A DNA stretch of 41,073 bases from JAZLIT01 sp045617525 (GCA_045617525.1 JAZLIT010000039.1:1-41073), one strand, 5' to 3'; shown: positions 14,588 through 23,226, counted from the first letter of the stretch. Numbers and translations: made by a program. The notes: generated by a model not told the origin, from the sequence alone.

Positions 14588-15514
14588 TTACTTTAATCCG
14601 TCTGTTAAAACAGGAACGATTTGCTTTTTACGTGATACTACGCCTGGTAAAGCAATGCGACCATCAACGATTGTTGCACCGAAAGCTTGTGCAGCTTCTT
14701 TAGCCACTTTACCTACCGCTACAGCAGTAGAGTCATTATTAATAATATCTGTAACCACGAAGAAGAATAAATCTAAATCATTACTTGCAACATTTGCTTC
14801 TAATAATGAAGTTAATTCCGCTTGGCGACCAAGTACGTCTTCGATATCTACTGCATTCACTTGTGCAACAGTTGCTTTATATACGCCAAATTCAAAGCCT
14901 TTTGCATCTAAAGATAGTAAATCATCTAATGATTTATCAGAAAGGTCTGCTCCTGCTTTTAACATAGCTAAACCATATTCAGCCGCGTCTACACCTGCGA
15001 TTGCCGCTAATTCTTCGCCAGCCTTCACATCTTGCTCTGTACAAGTTGGTGATTTGAATAATAACGTATCTGAAACAATTGCAGAAAGCATTAAACCTGC
15101 TATATTAGCCGGCACTTCTACGCCGTTTTCTTTAAATAATTTATTTAAAATCGTTGCCGTACAACCTACTGGCTCTGCACGGAAATAAAGTGGATCAGAA
15201 GTTTGGAAATTCGCAATACGGTGGTGATCAATTACTTCTGTAATTTGTACTTCTTCGATACCATCAGCAGATTGTTGGAATTCATTGTGATCAACAAGGA
15301 TTACTTGCTTCGCTTCACCTACAACAGAACCGATTAAACGTGGTGCTGCGTAACCGAACTTATCTAATGCGAATTGTGTTTCGTTGTTTACTTCACCTAG
15401 TCGTACAGCTTCTGCTTGTACCCCAAGTTCATTTTTTAAATATGCATATACGATTGCAGATGTAATTGTATCTGTATCTGGATTTTTATGTCCGAAAACT
15501 AAAACGTTGCTCAT
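14588..15514 (-). CDS. ppaC: Manganese-dependent inorganic pyrophosphatase
   Basis: A 308-residue family II (DHH superfamily) pyrophosphatase that hydrolyses pyrophosphate to drive biosynthesis. All signature metal-binding motifs are present: GHKNPDTDT near the start, VDHNE, DHHRI and, in the C-terminal DHHA2 domain, the substrate-binding SRKKQ. Length is normal. An AGGAGG site lies upstream of the ATG. It is monocistronic, with a terminator shared with the converging Rieske gene. The 196 bases before rpiR hold its promoter region and the rpiR terminator, and nothing else I can name. Confidence 0.96.
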   Translation of the reverse strand: MSNVLVFGHKNPDTDTITSAIVYAYLKNELGVQAEAVRLGEVNNETQFALDKFGYAAPRLIGSVVGEAKQVILVDHNEFQQSADGIEEVQITEVIDHHRIANFQTSDPLYFRAEPVGCTATILNKLFKENGVEVPANIAGLMLSAIVSDTLLFKSPTCTEQDVKAGEELAAIAGVDAAEYGLAMLKAGADLSDKSLDDLLSLDAKGFEFGVYKATVAQVNAVDIEDVLGRQAELTSLLEANVASNDLDLFFFVVTDIINNDSTAVAVGKVAKEAAQAFGATIVDGRIALPGVVSRKKQIVPVLTDGLK

Positions 15515-15665
15515 TTTTTAAGAGCCTCCTGTATTGTTATTTCTAGCCTATTTTATCATACGTAGACGCAAGAGAAAAATAAGAACTTCACTTCGGTAAG
15601 TTTTCCATTCCCCTATTAATTACTACTGTCTCCATATCAATTTTAGAAGATTTTTTATCCACTAA

Positions 15666-15712
15666 ACAAAAAAACAACGAGGCTAGAGCATATCTAGGCT
15701 CCCCTCATTGTT
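15666..15712 (-). terminator. Terminator of rpiR
   Basis: Minus-strand stem AACAATGAGGG...CCTCGTTGTT with an inner CTAGA/TCTAG pairing (15673-15712), followed by TTTTTTTG. It overlaps the rpiR stop codon. Confidence 0.75.
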
Positions 15713-16511
15713 AATCTATACGTTTATAAATAGGACTACTATTTATATATTCCTCTTCTAATTCCTTTAAGGTGTCAGTCATACCTTTTAGCAAAGAAAA
15801 CGCTGCAATTGTACAACTCTTTCCATCTTTACTTAAAATGATATTGGCATCACTCATTTTACGGTACGGTTGTATTTTTGAATTATGTATTAACACTACT
15901 TGAACAGCCTTCAAACTCGCAAATTCCATAATTGAATTTAAATCCTCATATAAGCTATCTTCAGTAAAAACAATTAGAACACTTTGATCGCTAAATAAAT
16001 GGATTGACTTAGCGATTTCTTCTACTTCATGCCGAACTAAGCTCGCTCTATTATGTGTTTTTACTAAATTAAGATGCAACCATTTCGCTAATAATTCATT
16101 TTCTCTAAATCCGACAATAAAAATATCTTGAGCATCACTAATCAATGTGAGTGCGTTCGTAATTTGCTTTGAATCTACCTTTTGCAATAGCTTTGTAATT
16201 TGCTTTGCATGATCTAGCATTTGCGCTTTTACTACATTATCCGAACTGCTTTTTTTAATTTTAGGACTCGATACGGCTTCTGTAAGTGCTAAATGTTCAT
16301 GCATTTTCTTTTGAAGTTCTCCATAACCAGAAAGATCTAATGCATAACAAAAGCGAATTACCGTAGATTCACTTACTCCTGCTAAGCGTCCAACTTCTGC
16401 TGCCACCTGAGTAGCAATCACATTGGGCTGGTCCAAAATAAACTGCGCAACCTTACGATGTCCTTTTGATAAACGGATATATTTACTCTTTATGAAGTCA
16501 TATATGTTCAT
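15711..16511 (-). CDS. RpiR/MurR-family regulator with SIS domain
   Basis: A 266-residue regulator. Residues 1-75 are the RpiR helix-turn-helix domain (VAAEVGRLAGVSESTVIRFC is the DNA-binding helix pair), and residues about 110-245 form an SIS sugar-phosphate-binding domain. RpiR members usually sense a phosphorylated sugar and control linked catabolic genes. No sugar gene is near: the neighbours are ppaC and niaP, so its ligand and targets are unknown. A GGAGGTGG site precedes the ATG. The 266-base gap upstream holds a perfect palindrome and a CodY-like motif. It lies downstream of niaP, whose terminator separates them. Confidence 0.88.
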   Translation of the reverse strand: MNIYDFIKSKYIRLSKGHRKVAQFILDQPNVIATQVAAEVGRLAGVSESTVIRFCYALDLSGYGELQKKMHEHLALTEAVSSPKIKKSSSDNVVKAQMLDHAKQITKLLQKVDSKQITNALTLISDAQDIFIVGFRENELLAKWLHLNLVKTHNRASLVRHEVEEIAKSIHLFSDQSVLIVFTEDSLYEDLNSIMEFASLKAVQVVLIHNSKIQPYRKMSDANIILSKDGKSCTIAAFSLLKGMTDTLKELEEEYINSSPIYKRID

Positions 16512-16559
16512 TTAAATATACTCCACCTCCATGATGTTTTCTCTAGTCAATTCTATGAT

Positions 16560-16573
16560 TAACTTTAAAGTTA
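16560..16573. promoter_or_regulatory. Perfect palindrome in the rpiR upstream region
   Basis: TAACTTTAAAGTTA is a perfect 14-bp palindrome 49 bases upstream of rpiR and within its likely promoter, a candidate autoregulatory operator. A CodY-like motif with the exact core TTTTCTGAAAA follows at 16599-16613 (12 of 15 to AATTTTCWGAAAATT). No gene was found in 16512-16734. Confidence 0.4.
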
Positions 16574-16734
16574 TCATTAATATATACTGAATACAATGAC
16601 TTTTCTGAAAAAACTATGACACTTTATCGAACTAATATTTTATTAAATTTAAACTAAATTTAGAGTAATTTTTTCTTTAATATTAGAAAAAAGGACAATA
16701 AAGCAGGTTGTATTATTTATATTACATATACATA

Positions 16735-16772
16735 AAAATACGGAGAGGTGAATAATAAAAATTTCACCTCTC
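16735..16772 (-). terminator. Terminator of niaP
   Basis: Perfect 10-bp stem GAGAGGTGAA/TTCACCTCTC (16743-16752 with 16763-16772), followed on the minus strand by CGTATTTTT. It starts 5 bases after the niaP stop. Confidence 0.7.
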
Positions 16773-16777
16773 GCTTT

Positions 16778-18022
16778 TTATTCTAATTCAATTTGTTTTG
16801 TTTCTTTCCCTAAAAATACAACCGATGCTACACCGATTAAAATCGCTACACAGAAAATGCTGAATATAACACCGATATCATATCCTCTACTTAACATCAT
16901 CCCGACAAGTAAAGGACCAAAAATACCACCAATTCGTCCTACACCAGCTGCGATTCCCACACCAGTTCCACGAATAATTGCAGGATATTGCTCAGGCGTA
17001 TAGGCGTATAATGCGCCCCACGCACCTAAATTGAAGAACGATAATAGCATCCCTGAGATTAATAGCACTTCGATTGAATCTGCATTTCCAAATACAAATG
17101 CACTAGCTGCCGTTCCAATTAAATAAGTAGCTAACACAAATTTCCGTCCCATTTTTTCAATAAACCAAGCCGCTGTGAAATAGCCCGGAAGTTGCGCAAG
17201 GGTCATAATTAACACATACTTAAAGCTCGATATCATATCGAAGCCTTTACCTACCATTACACTTGGTAACCATAGGAACATCCCGTAATAAGAAAATACA
17301 ACTGTAAACCATAAAATCCAAAGCATGATTGTGTTTCGTGCGTATTTTTTCGCCCATACATCTTTTACATTTTGAGTGAATGGTCGCTTTTTTGATTCTG
17401 TCTTCGCTGTAAACTGCGGTGAGTCTGGTAGCTTTGCTCGAATATAAATCGCATAAAATGCCGGGAGGGCTGTTAATAGTAAAGCCACACGCCAGCCTTC
17501 AATCGGCCAAAAGGTTGCCGGAATCACAAAATAGGAAATTAGCGCTGCAATTAACCAGCCCGCAGCCCAAAAACTTTCTAACAACACAACAACTCTTCCA
17601 CGCTCTTTCGCTGGTACACTTTCAGAAACTAATGTAGATGCAACCGGCAGCTCTCCACCTAAGCCCATCCCAATAAAGAAGCGTAAAATTAAAAATACCG
17701 TTAATGTCGTTGCGAATGCAGACAATCCACTACAAACTGAGAACAATACTAACGTCCACATAAATATTTTTTTTCGTCCTATTTTATCTGCTAAAATCCC
17801 AAAAAATATAGCCCCTACTGCCATACCGATTGAATTGACACTAGCGATCCATCCTTTTTGTGTCGGATCAAGACCCCACTCAATTCCGATTGCAGCAATG
17901 ACGAAAGATAAAATCCCAACATCCATCGCATCAAACATCCACCCGGTACCCGCCACACCTAGTAATTTATTACGTGAAAGCGGAGCTACATTTCTTTCCT
18001 TTGTTGCGTTTAATTGTGACAT
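16778..18022 (-). CDS. niaP: MFS transporter, niacin permease NiaP-like
   Basis: A 414-residue major facilitator with 12 predicted membrane helices. It follows B. subtilis NiaP (YceI) closely as I recall that sequence: GWMFDAMDVGILSF in helix 1, SVNSIGMAVGA, the MFS loop motif GILADKIGRKK between helices 2 and 3, FFIGMGLGGELPVASTLV, and the C-terminal end GKETKQIELE. NiaP imports nicotinate or nicotinamide for NAD synthesis. A GGGGGG tract precedes the ATG. It is divergent from thrC and has its own terminator. I did not recognise a NiaR operator in the 205-base intergenic region. Confidence 0.85.
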   Translation of the reverse strand: MSQLNATKERNVAPLSRNKLLGVAGTGWMFDAMDVGILSFVIAAIGIEWGLDPTQKGWIASVNSIGMAVGAIFFGILADKIGRKKIFMWTLVLFSVCSGLSAFATTLTVFLILRFFIGMGLGGELPVASTLVSESVPAKERGRVVVLLESFWAAGWLIAALISYFVIPATFWPIEGWRVALLLTALPAFYAIYIRAKLPDSPQFTAKTESKKRPFTQNVKDVWAKKYARNTIMLWILWFTVVFSYYGMFLWLPSVMVGKGFDMISSFKYVLIMTLAQLPGYFTAAWFIEKMGRKFVLATYLIGTAASAFVFGNADSIEVLLISGMLLSFFNLGAWGALYAYTPEQYPAIIRGTGVGIAAGVGRIGGIFGPLLVGMMLSRGYDIGVIFSIFCVAILIGVASVVFLGKETKQIELE

Positions 18023-18097
18023 TTTTTAGTCCCCCCCATACTGTCTTTACACTTGAGTTTACATTAATAACTATACAACTGCGACATTTTTGTTACA

Positions 18098-18134
18098 ATT
18101 AAATTTAAATCGTTAAAAATTTAGAAAATTTAAT
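18098..18134. promoter_or_regulatory. AT-rich inverted repeat between niaP and thrC
   Basis: ATTAAATTT (18098-18106) and AAATTTAAT (18126-18134) form a 9-bp dyad with a 19-base spacer, 76 bases upstream of niaP. The longer string ATTAAATTTAAA also occurs upstream of rpiR near 16642. The base composition makes chance plausible. A -10-like TATAAA for thrC lies at 18164-18169. Confidence 0.3.
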
Positions 18135-18227
18135 TTTTTCTATTGTAATAGTACTGCCATAGGTATAAAATTTCTTTTATACAAAAACATCTGTTCACCT
18201 AGTGAGAACAAAAGGAGATAACGCGCA

Positions 18228-19286
18228 ATGTGGAAAGGTCTTATCGAACAATATAAATCATTTTTACCTGTAACAGAAAATACACCCGCTCTATCATTAA
18301 ACGAAGGAAATACACCATTAATTCCATTAGTAAACTTATCAAAAGAACTTGGCATTGAGCTTTATGGAAAAATAGAAGGTGCAAACCCTACTGGTTCTTT
18401 TAAAGATAGAGGGATGGTTTTTGCCGTTGCAAAAGCAATTGAAAACGGTTCAAAAGTCGTTATTTGCGCATCAACTGGCAATACTTCCGCTGCAGCAGCT
18501 GCCTATGCTGCACGTGCAGGCATTCAATCAATCGTAGTCATTCCTAAAGGTAAAGTTGCTCTAGGTAAACTTGCACAGGCATGCATGTATGGAGCAAAAA
18601 TTATTGAAATCGACGGGAACTTTGATGACGCCTTAAATATTGTACGTAAAATTAGTGAATCTTCGCCGATTGCACTTGTTAACTCCGTGAATCCATACCG
18701 TATCGAAGGGCAGAAAACGGCAGCCTTTGAAATCGTTGACGACCTAGGTAAAGCACCTGACTATTTATGCATTCCTGTTGGTAACGCTGGAAACATTACA
18801 GCTTATTGGAAGGGCTTTAAAGAATATAATGAAGTAAAATCAAGCGGCCTACCGAAGATGTTTGGCTTTGAAGCAGAAGGTTCTGCCGCAATCGTTAAAG
18901 GTGCACCCATTGCAAATCCTGAAACGATTGCGACTGCGATCCGCATTGGGAATCCAGCAAGCTGGGCATTTGCAGAAGCAGCTCGCGATGAATCTAGCGG
19001 CCGCATTGATTCCGTTACAGACGAAGAAATCGTATATGCGTATCAGTTAATCGCAAAAACAGAAGGTATTTTCATCGAGCCCGGTTCAGCTGCCTCATTA
19101 GCAGGCGTTATTAAATCGGTTAAATCCGGTGCAATTGCGCCAGGTAGCCAAGTTGTTTCAATCTTTACAGGAAACGGCTTAAAAGATCCTGATACAGCGA
19201 TGAACGTTTCTACAGTAGATTTAATCTCATTAAAAAATGATGAAAATGACATTCGTGAATACATTGAGGGCGTGTTTGCACTATGA
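18228..19286 (+). CDS. thrC: Threonine synthase
   Basis: A 352-residue pyridoxal-phosphate enzyme that converts O-phosphohomoserine to threonine, the last step of threonine synthesis. The cofactor lysine is Lys59 in NPTGSFKDRGM; the phosphate-binding SerThrGlyAsnThr segment is in ICASTGNTSAAAAAYA, and the glycine loop is PVGNAGNITAYWKG. The short form of about 350 residues is the usual Bacillus type. AAAGGAG precedes the ATG. The stop overlaps the thrB start (ATGA), so the two are coupled. Homoserine dehydrogenase (hom), which normally precedes thrC, is absent here. Confidence 0.96.
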   Translation: MWKGLIEQYKSFLPVTENTPALSLNEGNTPLIPLVNLSKELGIELYGKIEGANPTGSFKDRGMVFAVAKAIENGSKVVICASTGNTSAAAAAYAARAGIQSIVVIPKGKVALGKLAQACMYGAKIIEIDGNFDDALNIVRKISESSPIALVNSVNPYRIEGQKTAAFEIVDDLGKAPDYLCIPVGNAGNITAYWKGFKEYNEVKSSGLPKMFGFEAEGSAAIVKGAPIANPETIATAIRIGNPASWAFAEAARDESSGRIDSVTDEEIVYAYQLIAKTEGIFIEPGSAASLAGVIKSVKSGAIAPGSQVVSIFTGNGLKDPDTAMNVSTVDLISLKNDENDIREYIEGVFAL

Positions 19287-20197
19287 TTAAAAGTTGGGAA
19301 ATTAAGGTGCCTGGCAGTACCGCCAACTTAGGACCAGGCTTTGATTCGATAGGTGTAGGCTTATCTTTATTTTTAACTCTACGCGTTTCTATTCAAGACC
19401 AGTGGGAATTCATTCACTCTGGTCCTAATGTTCCGGCTGATACTTCCGTTGAAAATCATTTAATTTACAAAATAGCACAACAGGTTGCCTTGAAATACAA
19501 TAGAGAAATAATGCCCTGTCGTATTGAAATGACGAGTGAACTTCCACTAGCTCGCGGGCTTGGCAGTAGTGCTGCTGCCATTGTTGCCGCGATTGAATTA
19601 GCAAATATTGTAGCGGACTTACAATTATCCACACAAGATAAGCTAAACATTTCATCACAAATTGAAGGTCACCCTGATAATGCCACTGCTTCTATTTTGG
19701 GTGGCGTAACCATATCATCTATAAATGGGGATATTGTGGATACAATTCATATCTCTAAATTTGACGCAGCATTCGTTGTCTTTATTCCTAACATTGAATT
19801 AAAAACAGCAGAGGCACGGGCTGTTCTACCTGCAAGCTTCACACATCCATATGCAGTGACTGCAAGCGCAAATGCCAATATGCTAGCAGCAAGTTTAATG
19901 AGTGGTGATTTCGAACGTGTTGGCCGTTATATGGAGGCGGATTTATTCCATGAACCATTTCGTGCATCATTGATTCCACAATTCGATGAAATTAAAATTG
20001 CAGCTAAAATAGCCGGTGCATATGGAACTGCTCTTAGCGGTGCAGGTCCAACACTAATCTCTCTTGTGCCAAAAGTGAAGGCTGAAAATTTTGTAGAGGC
20101 AATGCAAGTTGCATTTCCTGCACATCAAATTATTTTAACAACTGCAAATCCTACTGGAATTGTCGTTACAGACATGACGGCTCAGGAAATGCTTTAA
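19283..20197 (+). CDS. thrB: Homoserine kinase
   Basis: A 304-residue GHMP-family kinase that makes O-phosphohomoserine, the substrate of the preceding thrC. The family motifs are visible: the N-terminal VPGSTANLGPGFDSIGVGL, the ATP-binding ELPLARGLGSSAAAIVAAIE (residues 86-105) and the C-terminal GAYGTALSGAGPTLISL. Start and stop overlap with thrC shows tight translational coupling. A 69-base gap separates it from the next plus-strand gene, and there is no terminator between. Confidence 0.96.
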   Translation: MIKSWEIKVPGSTANLGPGFDSIGVGLSLFLTLRVSIQDQWEFIHSGPNVPADTSVENHLIYKIAQQVALKYNREIMPCRIEMTSELPLARGLGSSAAAIVAAIELANIVADLQLSTQDKLNISSQIEGHPDNATASILGGVTISSINGDIVDTIHISKFDAAFVVFIPNIELKTAEARAVLPASFTHPYAVTASANANMLAASLMSGDFERVGRYMEADLFHEPFRASLIPQFDEIKIAAKIAGAYGTALSGAGPTLISLVPKVKAENFVEAMQVAFPAHQIILTTANPTGIVVTDMTAQEML

Positions 20198-20266
20198 ATC
20201 ATCAAGACTATTATTTCTGAAAGAGGGTATTTAACTTAACTACGATAAATGAGAGGGGTAATGACA

Positions 20267-20911
20267 ATGCGTATCGGGCTTATTGCAGCAAATGGCAAGT
20301 TAGGTAAACAACTTCTACGTGAGGCGTATTACCGTAATCATGATGTAACAGCCATTGTTTTAAATAAAGGACTTGTGACGTATGACGTTCCAATCATTGA
20401 AGCTGATTTATTTAACTTAACACGTGAACAGCTAACGGATTTCGACGTAATCATCAATGCATTTTCTCCTACCGACGATAATCATTCACTTCATCTAGAT
20501 GCTGGAAATCATTTAATTGCCTTGTTAGAAGGCTCAAATACGAAACTTTTCGTAATCGGACATTCCGGATGCCTATACATCGATCAAGAGCGAACAATTA
20601 GACTTCACGAATTAGAGGAGTTCCCTGATCATTTAGCGATTGAAGCTAAATATCATCTTGAACTTTTACAAACATTACAAAGCTCCACTATTTTTTGGAC
20701 ATTTTTAGCTCCGTCCGCCCTCTTTGATGTAGATGGCCCACGAACTGGTCATTATGTTTTAGGCGATGAGCGCTTAATCGTAAATTCACAGTTTAATAGT
20801 TATATAAGCTACTCAGATTTTGCGATTGCTGCAATTGATGAAATTGAAAATCAAAATTTCATTAATGCTAGTTTTACAGTAGCCTCTGAAAATACAACAA
20901 CTGCCTCCTAG
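20267..20911 (+). CDS. NAD(P)-binding Rossmann-fold protein of the NmrA/SDR-like type
   Basis: A 214-residue protein opening with MRIGLIAANGKLGKQLLREA, a variant of the dinucleotide-binding GxxGxxG motif as found in atypical extended SDR (YwnB/NmrA-like) proteins. Later marks are the beta-4 strand FDVIINAFSP and the segment FVIGHSGCLYID. The classical Tyr-x-x-x-Lys catalytic pair is not convincing. Its substrate is unknown. The frame is open from 20249, but AGAGGGG lies 8 bases before the ATG at 20267. It follows thrB and may be cotranscribed with it, though a functional link with threonine synthesis is not evident. Confidence 0.75.
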   Translation: MRIGLIAANGKLGKQLLREAYYRNHDVTAIVLNKGLVTYDVPIIEADLFNLTREQLTDFDVIINAFSPTDDNHSLHLDAGNHLIALLEGSNTKLFVIGHSGCLYIDQERTIRLHELEEFPDHLAIEAKYHLELLQTLQSSTIFWTFLAPSALFDVDGPRTGHYVLGDERLIVNSQFNSYISYSDFAIAAIDEIENQNFINASFTVASENTTTAS

Positions 20912-20928
20912 CTAATTTAGCCAAATTT

Positions 20929-20966
20929 AAAGTGCCGAACTCCCTAGTGGAATCCGGCACTTTTAT
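20929..20966. terminator. Terminator between the NAD(P)-binding gene and the ZIP gene
   Basis: Stem AAAGTGCCG/CGGCACTTT (20929-20937 with 20955-20963), with TTTT on the right side and an A run on the left. It lies between convergent genes and can serve both. Confidence 0.8.
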
Positions 20967-20969
20967 AGT

Positions 20970-21785
20970 TTAAGTTAAGAGCACTAAGCTTGCGGCCATA
21001 ACAGCCATCCCTGCAATAAATCCATAGACAGACAAATGTGTTTCGTCATATTTTTTAGCTGCTGGTAATAATTCATCAATCGAGATGAACACCATAATTC
21101 CTGCAACTCCCGCAAATATAACACCAAACATCACGTCATTTAAAAATGGCATTAAGATTAAGAAGGCCACTATCGCCCCGACTGGCTCTGCTAATCCCGA
21201 TAAAAGCGACAGCTTAAATGCTTTCATACGGTTTCCTGTTGCATAAAAAATCGGCACAGCCACAGCGATACCTTCTGGAATATTATGAATCGCTACAGCA
21301 ATCGCAATCGCAATTCCTACACTTGGATCTTGAAGTGTGGCCATAAATGTAGCAATACCTTCCGGGAAGTTATGAATAGCAATCGCTAAGGCCGTAAACA
21401 TCCCCATTTTCATCAACTTATCTGCATCTTTAACCGTTGTCGCCTGAACTGAATTTACTTCTTCAACAGTGCGGACTTCATGGGGATTGTTTTTTTGCGG
21501 AATGAGCTTATCAATTAATGCAATAAGGAGCATCCCCCCAAAAAAGCCTGCAAGCGTCACCCAGTAACCTTTCGTATCACCCAGAGCAAATGTTAAAGAA
21601 TCTTTTGCCTTCACAAAGATTTCTACTAGCGAGACGTAAATCATTACCCCCGCTGAAAAACCAAGTGCAACGGATAAAAATTTTGTATTTGTCCTCGTAG
21701 TAAAAAAGGCAATTAAGCTACCTAATCCCGTTGCGAGTCCTGCAAATAACGTCAGTCCCAATGCCAATAGTACATTATCATCCAT
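20970..21785 (-). CDS. zupT: ZIP-family metal transporter, ZupT-like
   Basis: A 271-residue membrane protein with about 8 helices. The two ZIP signature segments are HNFPEGIATF in helix 4 and HNIPEGIAVAVP in helix 5, whose His, Asn and Glu residues make the binuclear metal site. A GLAEPVGAIVAF segment follows. ZupT members import zinc with broad divalent-metal tolerance. The cytoplasmic loop between helices 3 and 4 is short and charged rather than His-rich. It is monocistronic; no Zur or other operator was recognised upstream. Confidence 0.88.
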   Translation of the reverse strand: MDDNVLLALGLTLFAGLATGLGSLIAFFTTRTNTKFLSVALGFSAGVMIYVSLVEIFVKAKDSLTFALGDTKGYWVTLAGFFGGMLLIALIDKLIPQKNNPHEVRTVEEVNSVQATTVKDADKLMKMGMFTALAIAIHNFPEGIATFMATLQDPSVGIAIAIAVAIHNIPEGIAVAVPIFYATGNRMKAFKLSLLSGLAEPVGAIVAFLILMPFLNDVMFGVIFAGVAGIMVFISIDELLPAAKKYDETHLSVYGFIAGMAVMAASLVLLT

Positions 21786-21887
21786 ATTTGCACCCCATTT
21801 TTCTATATTACTTCTAGTATATACTATGTTTCCCTAAAGCAAAACTATTTCGCAAGGAAAAAACAAAGAGTTTTTAAATTTTTCAAA

Positions 21888-21935
21888 TAAATAAAAGAAA
21901 AGCCCCTTAACGATTATGCATTCGTTAAAAGAGCC
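21888..21935 (-). terminator. Terminator of the PAP2 gene
   Basis: Minus-strand stem of about 12 bp with one bulge (21922-21935 with 21901-21913), followed by TTTTCTTTTAT. It starts 10 bases after the stop codon. Confidence 0.65.
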
Positions 21936-21944
21936 TTGTCCTAC

Positions 21945-22571
21945 TTATCTTCTATGTCCTATTTTACCTTTTATAGATTCATACCAAATTACACATAGTG
22001 TAAACCACGCGATACCTAAACTCCAACCACCCAAAACATCCGTTATGAAATGACGACCACCCGCAACGCGAGACAGGCCGATTAACACAAATAGAATAAC
22101 TGCACCAATCCATAATGCGACTTTCACCTTCACGTTCGCTGTCATCTTAGAAAACAAGAATGCTAATGTGAATAAATACAAAATCCCCATCATCGAGTGT
22201 CCTGAGGGAAAACTAAATGAATCCAACTGATCTAAGATATCTGGTCTAGGACGTTCGAAAAGATGTTTAAGTCCTTGATTCATTGCTGTTCCAACAAGCA
22301 TCGTTGCAACAATAAAAATCATTCCACGGTAGCTTTTTTGCTTTAGCCACATAAAGATAAAAACAAGAATGGAAATGGTCATGACAAAACTCGTTTCACC
22401 AAAGTAATGGAAGAATTCAATAAACTCATTCCCATATAATGCGTCCGCCATTTTTTCATCCCACTTTATAAATGCTTCTGTCTCGTAACTTTGGCTAATC
22501 CACAGAAATAAAAAAACCGGTAAAATACCTAAGCCATAAAGGACCTTTTTCAAATCAAAACCTACCTTCAT
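21945..22571 (-). CDS. PAP2-family membrane phosphatase
   Basis: A 208-residue membrane protein with about six helices and the complete type 2 phosphatidic-acid-phosphatase signature: KHLFERPRP, then FPSGHSMMG, then SRVAGGRHFITDVLGG. The active-site histidines and arginines face outside the membrane in this family, which dephosphorylates undecaprenyl pyrophosphate, phosphatidylglycerol phosphate or similar lipids. The precise substrate cannot be read. The ATG at 22571 has no ribosome binding site; AAGGTAGG lies 7 bases before an in-frame TTG at codon 7 (22551-22553), so the true start may be six codons shorter. Monocistronic. Confidence 0.88.
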   Translation of the reverse strand: MKVGFDLKKVLYGLGILPVFLFLWISQSYETEAFIKWDEKMADALYGNEFIEFFHYFGETSFVMTISILVFIFMWLKQKSYRGMIFIVATMLVGTAMNQGLKHLFERPRPDILDQLDSFSFPSGHSMMGILYLFTLAFLFSKMTANVKVKVALWIGAVILFVLIGLSRVAGGRHFITDVLGGWSLGIAWFTLCVIWYESIKGKIGHRR

Positions 22572-22643
22572 TAAATTAAAAACATCATACCATATTTTAT
22601 TTACGTACTATGGATTTAATTCATTGTAAGTCACCAAAATAAA

Positions 22644-23188
22644 GGTTCTACGTCAAATGTTGAGGTGTACCTGAAATTAGCCAATCTCAGTACACACTTT
22701 CTTACGAAAGGCGTTGATTGGAGCTCCGTGGGCCCGACGCTTTTCTGGGGGCACGGCTCCAACTAACTAATTCCCTGCCTTTAGGGAGGCAGAAAATTAG
22801 TGGATTTTCCGCACGTGCTTAATCCCCTGGAAGTCGCGGTCCCCCTCCGCTCCAATCAACGAGCACTATCCAAGGTGATTCGTGCGCGTTTTATATACTC
22901 TGCTCTGCTTAATAAAATCTTTCTTTTAAAATACTTATGCTTTCTAAATCCACATGCATTACTTTTAATTACCTTTGAAGAATTCCGCTTCTCCGTTTTA
23001 TATTTACCTTCAGCTATATCTGCCTTATATTCATCAATCTCAATTACTTCTGGTATTTGAACGCCATCAGGCATAGTTTTAAAACAACTCCTTAAAACGA
23101 CGAATAATGGTTGATGCTGAAGTCTTAAAACATCTGCCGCTTCCTTAAATGTCTTTGCTTTAAGTACCAAAATAAAAAGCATATACAA
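22644..23188 (-). pseudogene. ISL3-like insertion sequence remnant with truncated transposase
   Basis: A minus-strand frame (23188 to 22856) keeps about 60 residues resembling the middle of ISL3-family transposases: KTFKEAADVLRL, then IPEVIEIDEYKADIAEGKY, where the Asp of IDEY is a catalytic-type residue. After that the similarity fades, and the frame stops inside a palindromic element (22712-22861). Both ends of the transposase are missing (full length is about 400 residues). At 22644-22667 the sequence GGTTCTACGTCAAATG resembles an ISL3 terminal inverted repeat and may be the surviving end. No matching second end was found toward hmoA. The family call is from motif memory and moderate. Confidence 0.5.
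22712..22861. repeat. 150-bp palindromic MITE-like element
   Basis: Perfect 13-bp terminal inverted repeats CGTTGATTGGAGC (22712-22724) and GCTCCAATCAACG (22849-22861) bound a segment far richer in G+C than its surroundings. Inside are a GC-rich hairpin with CCGTG/CACGG (about 22726-22756) and a second hairpin CTAATT-CTGCCT/AGGCAG-AATTAG (22767-22800). The ends resemble a dispersed intergenic repeat I recall from several Bacillales genomes. It lies inside the ISL3-like remnant and supplies the stop codon of its broken transposase frame. No clear target duplication is visible. Confidence 0.6.
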
Positions 23189-23226
23189 TGAAGGTAAGTC
23201 CCCTCATCCTATATGCCTCAATTGAG

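Noticed and set aside
14655..15188. A 177-codon plus-strand frame opposite ppaC
   Set aside because: It is a shadow of the strongly coded ppaC gene: Ser/Ala/Asn-rich, no ribosome binding site, no family resemblance.
18023..18227. T-box or NiaR operator in the niaP-thrC intergenic region
   Set aside because: The region is too short for a T-box leader and I could not find a specifier or antiterminator; I recognised no NiaR consensus with confidence.
22712..22861. GC-rich structured segment as a riboswitch or housekeeping ncRNA
   Set aside because: It has perfect terminal inverted repeats and sits inside an IS remnant with no downstream gene to control, so a mobile palindromic element is the simpler reading.
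22800..23060. An 86-codon plus-strand frame across the palindromic element
   Set aside because: It starts in the repeat and runs antisense to the transposase fragment; no ribosome binding site and no recognisable protein.
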